From Sapria himalayana (lineage: Eukaryota > Streptophyta > Magnoliopsida > Malpighiales > Rafflesiaceae), in NCBI GenBank assembly GCA_029783825.1, contig JAREIK010002463.1:838501-902500 (forward strand): DNA of 64,000 nt, in the 5' to 3' direction. Below the pieces are notes generated by a model. It was not told the DNA's origin. It did no database searches and saw only the letters and a program-made list of their open reading frames with translations. Shown here piece by piece: positions 49,076 to 61,515 of this stretch. Position 1 is the stretch's first letter, and the number at the start of each line of letters is the position of its first letter. The translations under genes were made by a program, and so were the position numbers.

Positions 49076-50580
49076 AATTACTTGATTTCTACATAATCTA
49101 GCCTAAGTGAGAGCATATTTATTTTGCTATCATTCACCAGTATCAGTGAACCATTTTCTACAATACTACAACGAAATGAATAATATAACTTGTCATTGGA
49201 CATACATGTGGATATCATGTCAAGATGGATGTCTAAACTTTTTAACAAATATTGACTATATAACATAGTAATCACATGTCTAGGAATATAAACAAGTTCT
49301 ATAAGAAGTAACATGAAAAAAAGCATCAAATTCAACAATTTAATTACCCTCTTCAGTCACCATGTTGGAAGAATTATCATTTCCAGCCAGCATAATATAA
49401 TATCTATGATCAACTCTCTCCTAGGATAATTTCATATCTTACATTCTTACTTGAGTTACCTCATATTATTAATCAACCATTCATATTTTGTTTCACCTCT
49501 AACTAGGCTATACAAATTAGTGACCATTTTAATTTTCAAACAAGTACTAAACCAGATTCTTAATTGTTTAGTTAATCCTTTTAGCCATATCATTCAACTA
49601 TGACATCATCCATGAGGAATCTTTAGTAACTCTTAATATTACCATGATCTTCTTCCTTATTATTAGAGCATATGAAGATCAGCTTCCTTCATGTGTCTTT
49701 CTCTCGTGAACCAGGCATATAAATATCTAAGGACCTAAAAAATGAGTTTTTGATTTATAGAGGATTAGCCAATACCTTCATAGATTGGTCATTGATAAAT
49801 ATAATATGATAAAGAGCACGTCTGGGAGTTCTACTCTTCATTGTGCATACATCAATATGAAGCAGCATGAGTATCATTGAGCTACTTGAAGGGATATAAT
49901 TCATATAAAATGAAATTTTATCATTCCTCCATGCCATACAACTATAATTCCTACCAAAAGAAGACTTCTAGACTATTGCTAGCATAGGTCTTCAAGCAAA
50001 AAGTTGGAGGCTTTCTCTCTCATATGTTGGAGTTTCTAATGCTAGATATCAATGATAGCCTTTCCATTCACATTCATTACTTGATGTCTAAATAATCTAG
50101 CCCAGTTGAGGTAAAACATATTGATTTTCCTATCATTTGCTAGCAGCTAGAATAAGAAAAACTTTGACCAATTTCTACTAGGCTACAACAAAATGAGTAA
50201 TATAACTTGTCATCTGACATATATGTGGATATCAAATTGAGACATATGTCTAAATTTTGTCACAAATATTGATTATAACATAGTCATCATGTTTCTAGGA
50301 ATAAGAACAATGTATGTGAGAAGTGACATGAAATTAAGTGGAAAAATCAACTACCTAATTATCCTATGAACTCAACATGTTGGCAAAACTATCATTTCTA
50401 ACAAGTATAAGACTATAACAATGAACACCTTTCTATTAGAACAATTTTATGTCTTACAAACAACGACGACCTCTCTCTTAGAACAATTTCATGTCTTACA
50501 CTTCTGCTTAAGCTACCTCAAATTGTTACTAAACCATTAATGTTTTGTTTCAACTCTAACAATGTTATAAGAGTTATTGA

Positions 50581-50588
50581 CTACTAAT
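50581..50588. repeat. target-site duplication, left (hAT non-autonomous 2)
   Basis: CTACTAAT, repeated exactly at 51104-51111. Confidence 0.9.
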
Positions 50589-51103
50589 TAAAGGTGTCAA
50601 ATGGGTTGTGTGATGCCGGCTTTGCTTATTTTCTTTTTCCCAATTGGGAAACCGTGTTGTGTTGTACATGTCACGGTTAAAATTTCATGTCGTGCTAGCC
50701 AGGACATGATGTGCATAACACTGTCCTAGCAAGACTTGGTGGGCACGATCATGCCTACCATGCCATGCATAAAAGAATGACACATGGCCGACCAATTATT
50801 TTTTTAAAAAATGGACCATAGCATGATAGGGTGGTCAATTTAATAAAAAAAACCTAAATGGCTTGAATAAAAAAACATGGATCCCATCGAGCAGTCACCT
50901 GAGCTAGTTTACCATGCCATTGGGCTATCTACACGGGTCATGCCAGGCCCAGCATAAGGCATAGTTGTGCCAGCCCAGCATGTACGAATCGTGCCAAGGG
51001 GTAGCCCGACCCAACCTGTGGCATGATTCTAAACCATGCCATGCTGGGTCAGGCATAGCTAAATCAGGCCGGCCCGGCCTGCCCGACTCATTTGACACCT
51101 TTA
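50589..51103. mobile_element. non-autonomous hAT element 2 (515 bp)
   Basis: Starts TAAAGGTGTCAAATGGGT and ends ACTCATTTGACACCTTTA, flanked by a perfect 8-bp duplication. GC-rich subterminal words (GGCCGGCCCGGCC, TGCCAGGCCC) lie at both ends and there is no transposase. A related unoccupied site (GAGTTATTGACTACTAATGAATC) exists at about 61552, which supports the boundaries. Confidence 0.92.
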
Positions 51104-51111
51104 CTACTAAT
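51104..51111. repeat. target-site duplication, right (hAT non-autonomous 2)
   Basis: CTACTAAT. Confidence 0.9.
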
Positions 51112-51903
51112 GGATCCTAAATCTTATTCTTCTAAATTGAATAGTTAGTTAAATCTAATGTAATTACCCATAAGAAATGTTGGTCTTTCATATTTTTTTA
51201 TGATCCAAATTCCACAAAGTATATACTCAATTACAAAATCAATGACTATGAGACATTCCAATCTATCTCGCTCTAATACCACTTATTATGACTACTTATA
51301 ATATCTTATGATGAATAGACTTCATAACAATTTAAAAATTAATTCTAATTTTCTAAGATTACATGAAAAATATTGTATAAAATTTAATCAATAAATTATT
51401 AATCCAAGTAGAATTTTGTTTCTAATACAATATATCAATGATATACTTCCCATTCACATTGATTATTTGATGTCTACATAATCTAGCCTAGATGAGATAA
51501 AACATATCAAATTTCCTATCATTTGCTAGTGGCTACTATGAGTAAAACTTTGACCAGTTTCTACTAGACTACAACAAAATGAGTAATATAAACTGTCACC
51601 TGATATGCATGTGGATATATAGTCAAGATGAATGTCTAAACTTTGTCACAATATTGATTATAACACTGTCATCATGTGTCTAGGATTATAAACAATGTAT
51701 CTGGGAAGACATGAAATGAAGTGGAAAAATCAACTACCTAATTACCCTCTTCACACACCATGTTGGCAAAACTATCATTTCCAACAAGTATAATACTATA
51801 AAAACGAACACCTCTATCTTAGAATAGTTTCATGTCTTACAAACAATGACAACTTCTCTCTTAGAACAATTTCATGTCTTACACTTTTGCTTGAGCTGCC
51901 TCG

Positions 51904-51908
51904 AATTG
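51904..51908. repeat. copia target-site duplication, left
   Basis: AATTG, repeated at 61516-61520. A relative of the uninterrupted site (GCTACCTCAAATTGTTACTA) is present at ~50509. Confidence 0.8.
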
Positions 51909-52960
51909 TGTTGAGTCTGCTCAAGTTGGGTAGATCAACTTTATTTGTTTTATTTATTTTATTTTTAATGAAGGTATGGAGCATGGTAGAACAAGTACAT
52001 GAGATAAAATCCCATGTTCTATTAAAATAAATAAATAAAAAAAATTATAAAGACTTTTCAAAAATGAGAACATTCCCTTGTTCACAAAGAAGGCACATGT
52101 GGTACCCTTTTGGTTGGGGAAGTGCCCCCATATGATCTTAAAAAAATCGATGTGTGATATATGGTGTATGAAAAACAATGTACATTATATAATGAGAGTA
52201 ATTTTGGCAGAGTGCATTTTTCAGTAGGGTGTGCATTTTTGATGTGTGCATTTCCGTCACTTTCTTTATTTTCTAGTTTTGAGTTCTAAAAGCTAAGTTA
52301 CAACAATTTATCTCTCTCTCCTCCTCACACTAGTGTTTGAATATTGTAATTTATTCATGCAATTCTATTTAAATTGCAATATGTGTGTTCCACTTCCACA
52401 TATGCTTTGACGTATGATTTATTTACTATACATTGTGTGTGTAAATTATATATATAATCATAACTTATTTATAATTCAGTGTGTGTAGTGAGGATGTTGA
52501 TGGTTTTTGTTTTTATTTGTGTATAAGATTATATAGCATAAGGAACTAGAGCTTGGACAATTTTAAAGATTTGAAAACTACGAACATAATCTCCTCTTTG
52601 GTTTAGAAAAAGTGATGTCATCATATTGTTGATTTTGAGCCATAAATCTGACGAACCATTCCTATCACCTAAAACATTATGTGGAAAGAGATACAAAACA
52701 TTCACCTCAAAATCCAAAGTTTACATATTTGTAGTAGATTTTTGATTTATCAAATTTTATATCTTAAAAAAATATAATTTGGTCCAAAATGTATGTTTTT
52801 GGCATAATGTATATTATGAACTTCATGTATGTGTGAAGAAGTCTTTAACATATATTGTTCAATTTGACATTGTTACTTGAATCAATATAATTAATTATTC
52901 ATTATTCCCATTACTTTAAATTTTTGAATAAATCATATCTTAAATATCCTACCCTAAATA
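51909..52960 (+). mobile_element. copia 5' LTR (plus)
   Basis: Starts TGTTGAGTCTGCTCAAGTTG and ends CTACCCTAAATA, with a primer-binding site right after. It pairs with 60388-61515, sharing the start, GTACATGRGATAAAATCYCATG, GTGCATTT words, CTCTCTCTCYTCTCCTC, and the end. Same family as the minus-strand LTR at 11850-13070. Confidence 0.85.
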
Positions 52961-52975
52961 AATGATATTAGAGAA
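52961..52975 (+). other. copia primer-binding site
   Basis: AATGATATTAGAGAA, a C-to-T-decayed form of TGGTATCAGAGC (initiator tRNA-Met), directly follows the LTR. Confidence 0.75.
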
Positions 52976-55900
52976 AGGTTTTGATTCCACTTAAATAATA
53001 GTATCTGAACTTCTATTGAGAAGGATGTTTTTCAATGATATTTTGATGATATTTAGTCTATTCATCATTATTATATTGGGTTTTGATTATTATGATATCA
53101 ATACAGTAATTTTAGACATATTTTGAGTCATTTTTGTTTAGTTTGATTATTTGTGACCAATATATTTTTTATTATTATGGAGGTTCACTCTTTAATAATA
53201 AAGTTAGCCAAGACCAATTATTCTATTTGAAAAAAATAGAATGTGTGACTATCTTATAATCTAACAGTTGTATGAGCTAATGTGGAAGAAAGTAAAACTT
53301 GAAAAGTTAAGTGAAGAAAAATGGAAAGGCCTATATCATCTTAGGGTTGCCTCCACAATTTGATAATAGATAAGTAGTGATACTTATCAACATGTTGCTA
53401 ATAAAATGAGAGTAGACAAGCAATGAGAAAAGTTAGAGTCTATGTTTGAAATTAATATAATTAGAAATAAAATATTGATCATTAGATATCTAGTTAACAT
53501 GATATTCAAAGATGATAATCTAATGTTGAAACATATCAATATCTTTTAAGGGTTAGTGAATCAGCTTTCTTCCATGATATGGTCTTAGAAAATGAGCTAT
53601 TGACTTATCTAATGCTGAGCTCACTTTCAGACAACTATAATAATTTCGTAGTTTTCCTGAGCATGTGACTACTTAGAGATATTGCGTCAATGCACATTTC
53701 TCAGAAAATTTATTGTCCGAAAAAGCAAGAAGAAAAGAGAAGGGGAAGCTTCTCATGGTAATCTCTTTTCTAAGAGATGTAGAAAGAGCACTACAATGCA
53801 CATACAACCTAATGAAAAAAATTATTCTTTCAAAGGAAGTTCACAAAGTATAAAAGTAGTCAAGTGTTACCGCTATAACAAGTTGGAACACATGAAAAAA
53901 GATTGTTATTCTTGGAAAAGATACAACTATAGTACACGAGAGGAGAGAAATTCGTGGGAGAGGTCAATGTCACCTTAGAAAGTGATTTGATGCTGGTTAG
54001 CAATGATAATTCTACTAATTTTGTATCTTAGGAGGGTGGTTGACCTATTGACTCAGAAGCATTATTTCATATCATCCCCATATCAACTTCTTTACTACCA
54101 ACATACATCGTGATTATGGCATAGTAAAGATGGGTAAAAGTAGAACATCATTGATTTTAGGCATGAAAGATATTTATCTATAGATACAAATAGGACATCA
54201 GCTAATGTTAAAAGATGTCTAGTATATACTAGATATTCAAATGAACTTGATGTCTATTGGCATGCCGGATGACAAGAAACATATTAGTCATTTTAGTAAT
54301 GGCTGGTGAAAGCTAGTAAAGGGCATATTAGTCATTGTGAGAGTTAAGAAAAAAAATATTTTGTATGCCACTTAGGGAAAAGTGCTTGGAGATCATACAA
54401 ATGTTATTCATCATATGAGTAACATTGATCACTAGCACACAAGACTTGGTCATATGAGTGAAAAGTGAAAAGGGCATTCTTCTTCTAACTAGAAAGAATT
54501 TTTTGTTATTTGACTAGTGATCTTCTCTTGATGAATATATAGACTACATGGATTGAAAAAGCCATGGATCACCTTTTCATTCTTATCTACCATCAAGGAA
54601 AATTGAATATTCTTAATCAGATTCATATTGATGTATGCTCTATGTAGAGAAAAATCTCAGTGGGGCCCTTTATTTTGTTTTATTCATTGATTATCACTCT
54701 AAGAAGGTGTGAGCATATACACTAGAAATGAAAGATGAAGTTTTTCTTGCCTATCATGATTTTCATGCTAGAGTTGAGAGAGAAAAAAATAAAAAATTGA
54801 TGTCCATACATTCTAATAATAATGAAAAATATTGATGTCAATTTAATAGCTATTGTGTATCTCATTGTATTATACATGAAATGACACCATCCAAGATATC
54901 TCAAATAAATGACATTACTGAGTGGATGAACTAGACTATTGAGAAGAGAGTTTAGTACATACTTTCTCATGGACATCTTCCCAAGGAATTTTGGGGAAAA
55001 GCTGTGTATGGCTATTAATATAATCAATATGTGCCTTGTTACCACCTTAGATGGAGTTGTTCCCAATAAATCTAGGCTGAAAAGATATCTTTTGTGATTA
55101 TTTTTCTGGAGTTTTGGTTGCAAAGTATTCATTTACATTCTGAAAGATAGATGATCTAAACTCAATGTTATTGTATGTCCATGTATCTTCATTGGCTATG
55201 GACACGAAGAGTTTAGGTATAGATTATGAGACCCAATTTCCAAGAAGCTTATTTGAAGTCGAGATTTGACTTTTTTGAGGACTAGTTTATGGATGGTAGT
55301 CATCCGAGTTGAGATGCGAGTGATACCATAGAAAGTCATATTTGCATATATTTGGTGCTGTTTCCTTCTAGTGATCCATCTGATCAAGGGGGAATAATTG
55401 AGCAACAACCTAAAATTTCTAAGCATTGGAATATTATTGATATTTCTGAGCCACATGATATATATGACATCTTCAAGCCCAAGGATATACCTATTGAGGA
55501 GGTGAGAGACCATATTCCAGCTTGAATTGGGTTGAACCCATTTATTCATCATGATACATCCTAGTCTAAACAAAGAAGATCATCTAGGCCTCACCAAATA
55601 TCTTTTTGATTCTATGATTATATATTACTCATGGATATAGGCAAGCTTGAGACCTTTTAGGAGGCCTTCTTTTTTGAGAAAAAAAGGTATGACCTTGGGG
55701 TATGTAGGGGGAGATGGAGCATCTTCATGTGAACCATACTTATGATCAAGTACACTTCCTGAAAGGAAAGAGGGTTATGAAAATTTGATAGCACTTTTGA
55801 CTAAAAGCCAGTGATGATGACCCTGAACCGAGATACATGGCTTGGTTAGTATTCAAATGATTTATTTTAAAGAAAGAAATCATTTTGATGAAATATTTTC

Positions 55901-57619
55901 TCCAGTAGTGAAGATATCTTAGATTTGAGTAGTTCTGAGTTTGACTATTAACTTGAACTTAGAAATTGATCAACTCAATGTGAAAACTATATTTCATTAT
56001 GGTGACTTTCATGAGACTCACGATATGGTTCAGCCTAAGAATTCATTGTAAAAGGAAAGGAATGTCTCATTTTCAAATTGAACAAAAGTTTGTATGGTTT
56101 TAAACAAGCTCCTAGGTAGTAGTACAAGAAATTTTATTCATTCATGGAATATCATGACTTTCAGTACATATCTGTGATAACTATATATTTGACCGTCATA
56201 AATTAATAAATGATAGACTTATACTTTTATTATATATTGATGATATATTGATTATTGGTTGTAATAAAATACTAATTGATAGGCTTAAGAGGGAGCTAGG
56301 AAAAGTTTTTGTTATGAAATACTTTGGCCAAGTCAGATTCATTTTAGGGATAAATATAATTTAGGAAAGGCCTTCTAGGTATATTTGGTTATCTCAAGAA
56401 TGATACATTGGTAAAGTTATTGAGAGATTTTTCATGAATGAGGCTAAGCCAGTCTCAACTCCCTTAACTAAATATTTTAAGTTGAGTACTAAGCATAGTC
56501 TCAAAACTAATAAGGAAATGAGTGACATGAGTCATATCTTTTATGCCTTAGTAGTTGACAGTCTTATGTATGCTATTTTATAAACTAGACCATATATAGT
56601 ACATGCTGTCACTGTTGTCAATCATTTTTTTCTTGAACCCAAAAAGATATCACTAGGTTATAGTGAAATCTATTATGAGATAATTAATGGGGACTTCTCA
56701 ACTAACTTTATGCTTGAATGGGTTAAAACTCATGCTTCTTGGATATACTGATTCTGATATGACTGGTGATTTAGATTCACATGGAACCACCTTAGGTTAT
56801 CTTATACTATTTGGAGAGGGAGTTGTATCCTAGCAATCTAAGCTAAAGAAGTGCATATCACTATCCAGTACTAAAGCTGAGTTCAATGTAGCTAATAAAG
56901 TTTACAAAGAAACTTTATGGATAAAAAAGTTTCTCGAAGACTTAGATGTGCAACAAGATACATATATTATATTGTATGACAGTCAAAGTATTATACATCT
57001 CTCTAAGAATTCAACCTTCCACAATAGGTTAAAGCACATTGATATCATTAGATACATCAATGGGTCGTGCCAGGTCGGCCCGGCATGGTTTTGGGTTGCC
57101 CAACCGTGCAACCATGCTGGGCTAGGCATTACATGATTATTGTACCATGTTGTGCATGGCCCGGCATGGTTTCTTCAAGCCAGGCCAGGCATGACCCAAC
57201 TGCACGACCAGTTTTTTACCAGGCCGGGTCACGCCTGTACGGGCCAGTTTAAAAAAATATAAATTTTTTTAATTTATTTTTTTTATAATATTTATGTAAT
57301 TATAAAATATAAATTAGATAATGCTTAAAAGTATTTAAATTGTAAATTGTAAATTTGCAAAATTTTGAATAGTTATAAAGTTTATTTTTTATATGTTATT
57401 TGTTTTAATTATATACTAATTAGATTATAATTTATTAGAATTATATTTTAGAATTTTTATATGAAATTCTTAAACACAAAATTAAAATAAATACAAAATT
57501 TCTTTAACAAAAATGACAAAGTCACAAAGCCAAATGCCCAAACCAAAGTAAATACAATGTAAATAAAAATTAGTACAAAATATCGAAATCAAAAATCAAA
57601 ATCAATCATAACTCATAAG

Positions 57620-59780
57620 CATAAGCATAACTATAACATAAGTTTCACTATTGGCATGTCGTAATCCCACAATCATCAACCATCAGGCATCAAGTGTCAA
57701 CCTCATCAATTGTCCATCGTCATATCATTATCATCCTAAACCTCAATATCAAAATCACTATCACATGTGTCAACATCAACAATCAACTCCTTCACTTTCA
57801 TTGTAGTCTTAATCTCAGCATGATCCAGGATGCTAAAGCTCGAATACTCCCAATCCTTCATGCATGTTAAAGCCTCAACAATATCTGGATGTAATCTCGA
57901 TCTTCTATCTAAAATCACATTCAACAGAAAAAATAGACTCTGATGCTATGCTCGACATATGAGGAGTCAGTAGATCCCGTGCCATCTTAGATAACATGGA
58001 AAGGGTGGACTCGTATGATTTTCCCCACTATAATATATCAAGATTCTTAGTATCAAAATGTGATAAGATTGAACAGTAATCAGTATCTAAGTACAGAGAT
58101 AGCTCGCTCCTATTCCACGATCCACCACATCATTTCCCCCTTGCTAACTAAATAGAAAAATCATCATCTCCTAATATGGTATCCATGTCTATATTCACAA
58201 CTTCACGATCAATACCACCATACCTAGTATCATAGTATGTGAAAATATCAGTCAACTTCTCATGAATGAACTTTTCAGGTGGGTTTTCCAGGTTCATGCA
58301 CTAGGAAATGTGACTCAAAATATTATCTATCTCTTCCACCTTAACCCTAGGGTGCATGCATGTAGCGAGATAATAAAAAGATGGAATAGTGAATTAGTAT
58401 TAAAGTAATTGATTTCCATCTCTACAACCATATGTTAAGTGTCGGGTCAACTTGATACTTCATAAACATGCTACTAATGTTGCATATGTACCTGAGTGCA
58501 ATGCAAGTGGTGGAAGTATAAACTGACGAACACATGTTTGTCGTGTCATAAAAAATCTTCAGAAATTTCATAAATGAAATTTCTGAAGCCTAGTCAGTGT
58601 TGTCAATAATAAATTTGGCAGTCTTACTATTGACGTAGTAGGATATAATGTGTTCGTATCCAACACATGACTCCAACATCAGGTATGTGTAATTTCAATG
58701 GTATCTTACATCTAATTGGAATTTCTTTTCTTAAGATTTACAGACGAATAGAGACTACCGAACTCTTGTTGTTTGCGAGATGTGAAAATGTATTTTAGTG
58801 AGGTACGTATGTTTTCCAAAGCATGGTAACACACCTTCATCCCCTCTTGCACAATCAAATTAATCACGTGACACATACATCTGACATTAAAAATCTTTCT
58901 TAATGGTCTATCTCTAATATTCATAACAAACATGTTACTCGCTACTTTATTATTAGATGTCTTATCAAATGTGATACTAAAAATTTTATTTTGAATTTTA
59001 TATTCTCTAAAGATCTTCATCATACACTTAAAAATGGCCGAGCCATTTTGAGGATGGAGAATTTCAGAAAATCCTAAAATTATTTTTATTTATTGTCCAT
59101 TTAGAATCTACATAGTGGGCGGTGAGACATGCATAAGATGCATCATCATGACTAGTCCAGATTCGAACGTCACAGACACCACTCCACTTTATGCCCTAAA
59201 TTCATTAATTATTTATTTTTCTAACTTAGAATATTTTAGTATGTCGTTCCTAAATGTGGACTTAGGAATCCTGCGATAAGCAAGCTGAAAATATATCGGC
59301 ATGATGCTGACTATCATTGGATCTTTGGAAAATCTGATCAGAAGACTCATAAGGTGATAAGTTTGGTCATGCATTCCATACACAACTCGTTGTGGTATAT
59401 GAATGGGGTAAACTTTGAGACTAAATTGGATCTAGCCTCAAAAAACACACTACTAAGTTGAATTTTCCTAAGATCTAACATACCATATTTTTTGGTGCAT
59501 ATTTCGGCATGCTTCATAAGGTGCCTAATCCCAATCATACTCTTACAAGTTTAAATTTTCTTATAATATTTGTACTATGTCATTTCTTCTTCCTTACCCC
59601 TAACATTTTTTTTGTTTTATTATATTAAAATGAGTCCAAACTACAGAAGTCCTAGTTTTTTGTTTTTTAGATATTTGTGTTGAAACTACCGGAGAAACCA
59701 AAGTTGTAGCAGCCTCGGATCATTGTGTAAGATTTCTATTTTCTAAATTTAAATTAATTTCATTAGTATTTGTCATTTTT
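57620..59780 (-). pseudogene. hAT transposase remnant (copy 2)
   Basis: Collinear with the copy 1 transposase. N-terminal pieces at 59780-59347 (RHLMKHAEICTKKYG, zinc finger partly lost; SKFTPFIYHNELC). Core at 59023-58712 (MMKIFREYKIQNKIFSITFD, then CMCHVINLIVQEGMKV), open for 103 residues. A C-terminal dimerisation remnant at about 58020-57736 (SSIASESIFS, RSRLHPDIVEALTCMKDWEY). Frameshifts and stops separate the pieces. More decayed than copy 1 and less so than copy 3. Confidence 0.85.
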
Positions 59781-59814
59781 TGGTTTTTTTAGACAAGAGG
59801 GTAGATTATAGAGT

Positions 59815-59836
59815 AGAGAGAGAGAGAGAGAGAGAG
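59815..59836. repeat. (AG)11 microsatellite
   Basis: Perfect AG run just upstream of the hAT copy 2 transposase start, on the coding strand a (CT) tract. Confidence 0.9.
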
Positions 59837-60387
59837 TAAAAAACTAATTATTTTTAAATATTATGTTAAGACTTAAGAGTTTCAATTAATTAATAAAAAA
59901 AATAGAAATATCTATAAAGCAATGTAAAGGTAAAGTACGTGCACTACAAATCTAACTTCCAAAGACCAATGCAAATATCAACCAAAGCCGAGCCTGAGTT
60001 ATGAGTCCCGAAAAGCCCAACCAAAATCTAGATCTATCTGGCTCAACCACTGGGGTGGTTTATTAATTCGTGCTGAGATACTATGCCAACGGGCCATGGT
60101 ACCGTGCGATGCCTGGCTCGACATGAGGCTTGGGAAATTCTTGTGCCGTGTCGTGCCAGGACAGCCGAATCGTGCTGTGCCTCGTGCTGGGCTGGCTTAG
60201 CCCACCCGGCTCATTTGATACCTCTATACGAGATATATTACATAAAGAGTCAGTTGTACTTGAATAAGTTCACACAAATAATAATATCTGCAATATATTC
60301 TTGAAATCATTATCATCGATACAATTTAATTTCTTTAAGTTATGTGCTAATATATATATCTCCCCACCTAGGGCATCAATAAAGATT

Positions 60388-61515
60388 TATTGAGTTTGCT
60401 TGAGTTGGGTATATTAGTTTTGTCTGTTTTATTTTTATTGAAAGTGTGGAGCACGGTAGACTAAGTACATGGGATAAAATCTCATGTTTTTTTTATAGAT
60501 AAATAAAAAAAAAGTTTTTAAAACTTTGCAAAAATGGGAACATTCCCATTTTCTCAAATAGGATACGCGTGTGAATGGGGGAGTTCCGCCATCTAGTTTT
60601 TAAAAAAAGACTGTTATGCAATATATAGTGTGCGAAAATAGTGTGCGCAATATACAATGACTATTTTTTGAAAGATTGCATATTTCTTGTAGGGTGTGCA
60701 TTTTATAAAGGGTGTTCATTTATGTGGGTGCATTTCTGCTGCTTTCTTTATATTTTGGTTTTAAGTTACAGAAGCCAAGGCAATAATAAGTTTCTCTCTC
60801 TCTTCTCCTCATAATGGTTTAAATATTGTGATTTATTTCTGTGATTGTATTTAAATCTTAATATGTGGGTTCAATAAAAACATTCATGTGTGCTTTATTT
60901 TTTGTACAACATATGTAAAGATTATATATATAATCACAACTTATTTATAATTCAGAGTGTGTAGTATGAATGCTACTAGTTTTTTTTATTTGTATATAAG
61001 ATTGTATGTCGAAAGGAATTAAAGTTTGGACAACTTTGAAAATTTTAAGGTTATGGATAATTTCACTTCTTTGGTTCAAAAATATTGATGTCATCACATT
61101 GTTGATTCCGAGCAATAAATCCAACGAACCATCCCTATCACCTAAAGAATAATGCAGAAAGATATTTGAAGGATTTACCCTAAAATTCTATGTTTATGTA
61201 TATGTGTATTGTATTTTTGATTTCTAGGATTTTATATTCTAGAAAATATATATTGGCTCAAAACATAATTTTTGGGCATAGTGTACTTTAGGAACTTTTT
61301 GTATTATTAAATAATTTAGCATATATTGTTTGATTTGACATTGTTGTCACTTTAATTTTATTTTCACTAGATTGTATTTTTTAGAATTTTTATATTGCTA
61401 TTTTTCTTTATTTTGGACTGTTGATTTTATTTGTTTCTGTTGTTTAATTAATTAATCATCATTTTCATCTTTGTGACATCAAATTAACCATGTTCCAAAT
61501 GTACTACCCCAAATA
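60388..61515 (+). mobile_element. copia 3' LTR (plus)
   Basis: Begins TATTGAGTTTGCTTGAGTTG (5' LTR: TGTTGAGTCTGCTCAAGTTG) and ends GTACTACCCCAAATA, followed by the AATTG duplication. 1128 bp against 1052 bp for the 5' LTR, with many substitutions and small indels, so the insertion is old. Confidence 0.85.

Larger units (their letters stand above)
49076..51903 (-). pseudogene. old minus-strand copia-like repeat, left part
   Basis: Three diverged copies of a ~450-bp block (starting near 49076, 50083 and 51463 with ACTTGATGTCTAAATAATCT-like words and carrying TTGGCAAAACTATCATTTC) lie here. Between the first two is an integrase-like segment on the minus strand at 49937-49755 (LLHIDVCTMKSRTPRR, then YHIIFINDQSMKV, for the HTDVCGPM...FIDDFS region). 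A tRNA-Met-type primer-site remnant (minus: GGTATTAGAGCGAGATAG) is at about 51275-51292. The repeat is interrupted by the 515-bp hAT element, and at 51909 by a plus-strand copia. Its continuation is at 61516-62290. Confidence 0.5.
57049..60226 (-). mobile_element. hAT transposon, copy 2, inside copia RNase H
   Basis: The right end reads CATTTGATACCTCTA, the hAT terminus. The left end is degraded (TAGATACATCAATGGGTCGT for TAGAGGTATCAAATGAGCC). The copia RNase H reading is broken exactly here and resumes after 60226, which proves insertion. The 8-bp duplication cannot be fixed (right flank TACGAGAT has no clean partner). Subterminal GGCCCGGCATGG-type repeats at the left and GTGCCGTGTCGTGCC at the right. 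Length ~3.18 kb. Confidence 0.85.
53180..60340 (+). pseudogene. copia gag-pol remnant (plus), split by hAT
   Basis: Gag: a zinc knuckle at ~53864-53905 (KCYRYNKLEHMKKDCY), with the second Cys of the CCHC changed to Tyr. Protease near 54050: DSEALFHI, where DSGAS(F/N)H is expected. GAG-pre-integrase near 54180-54450 (KDVxYTxDIQMNLMSIGM, TRLGHMSEK). Integrase to ~55.2 kb. RT from ~55.8 kb (LNLEIDQLNVKTIF) with an intact YIDD at 56233-56244 and KPVSTPLTKYFKLS. RNase H at ~56750-57050 (SLSSTKAEFNVANK, YDSQSIIHLSKN, KHIDI), interrupted by the hAT; about 115 bp of its tail resumes at ~60227 (RDILHKES). Many stops; inactive. Uninterrupted length would be ~6.4 kb, normal for copia. Confidence 0.88.
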
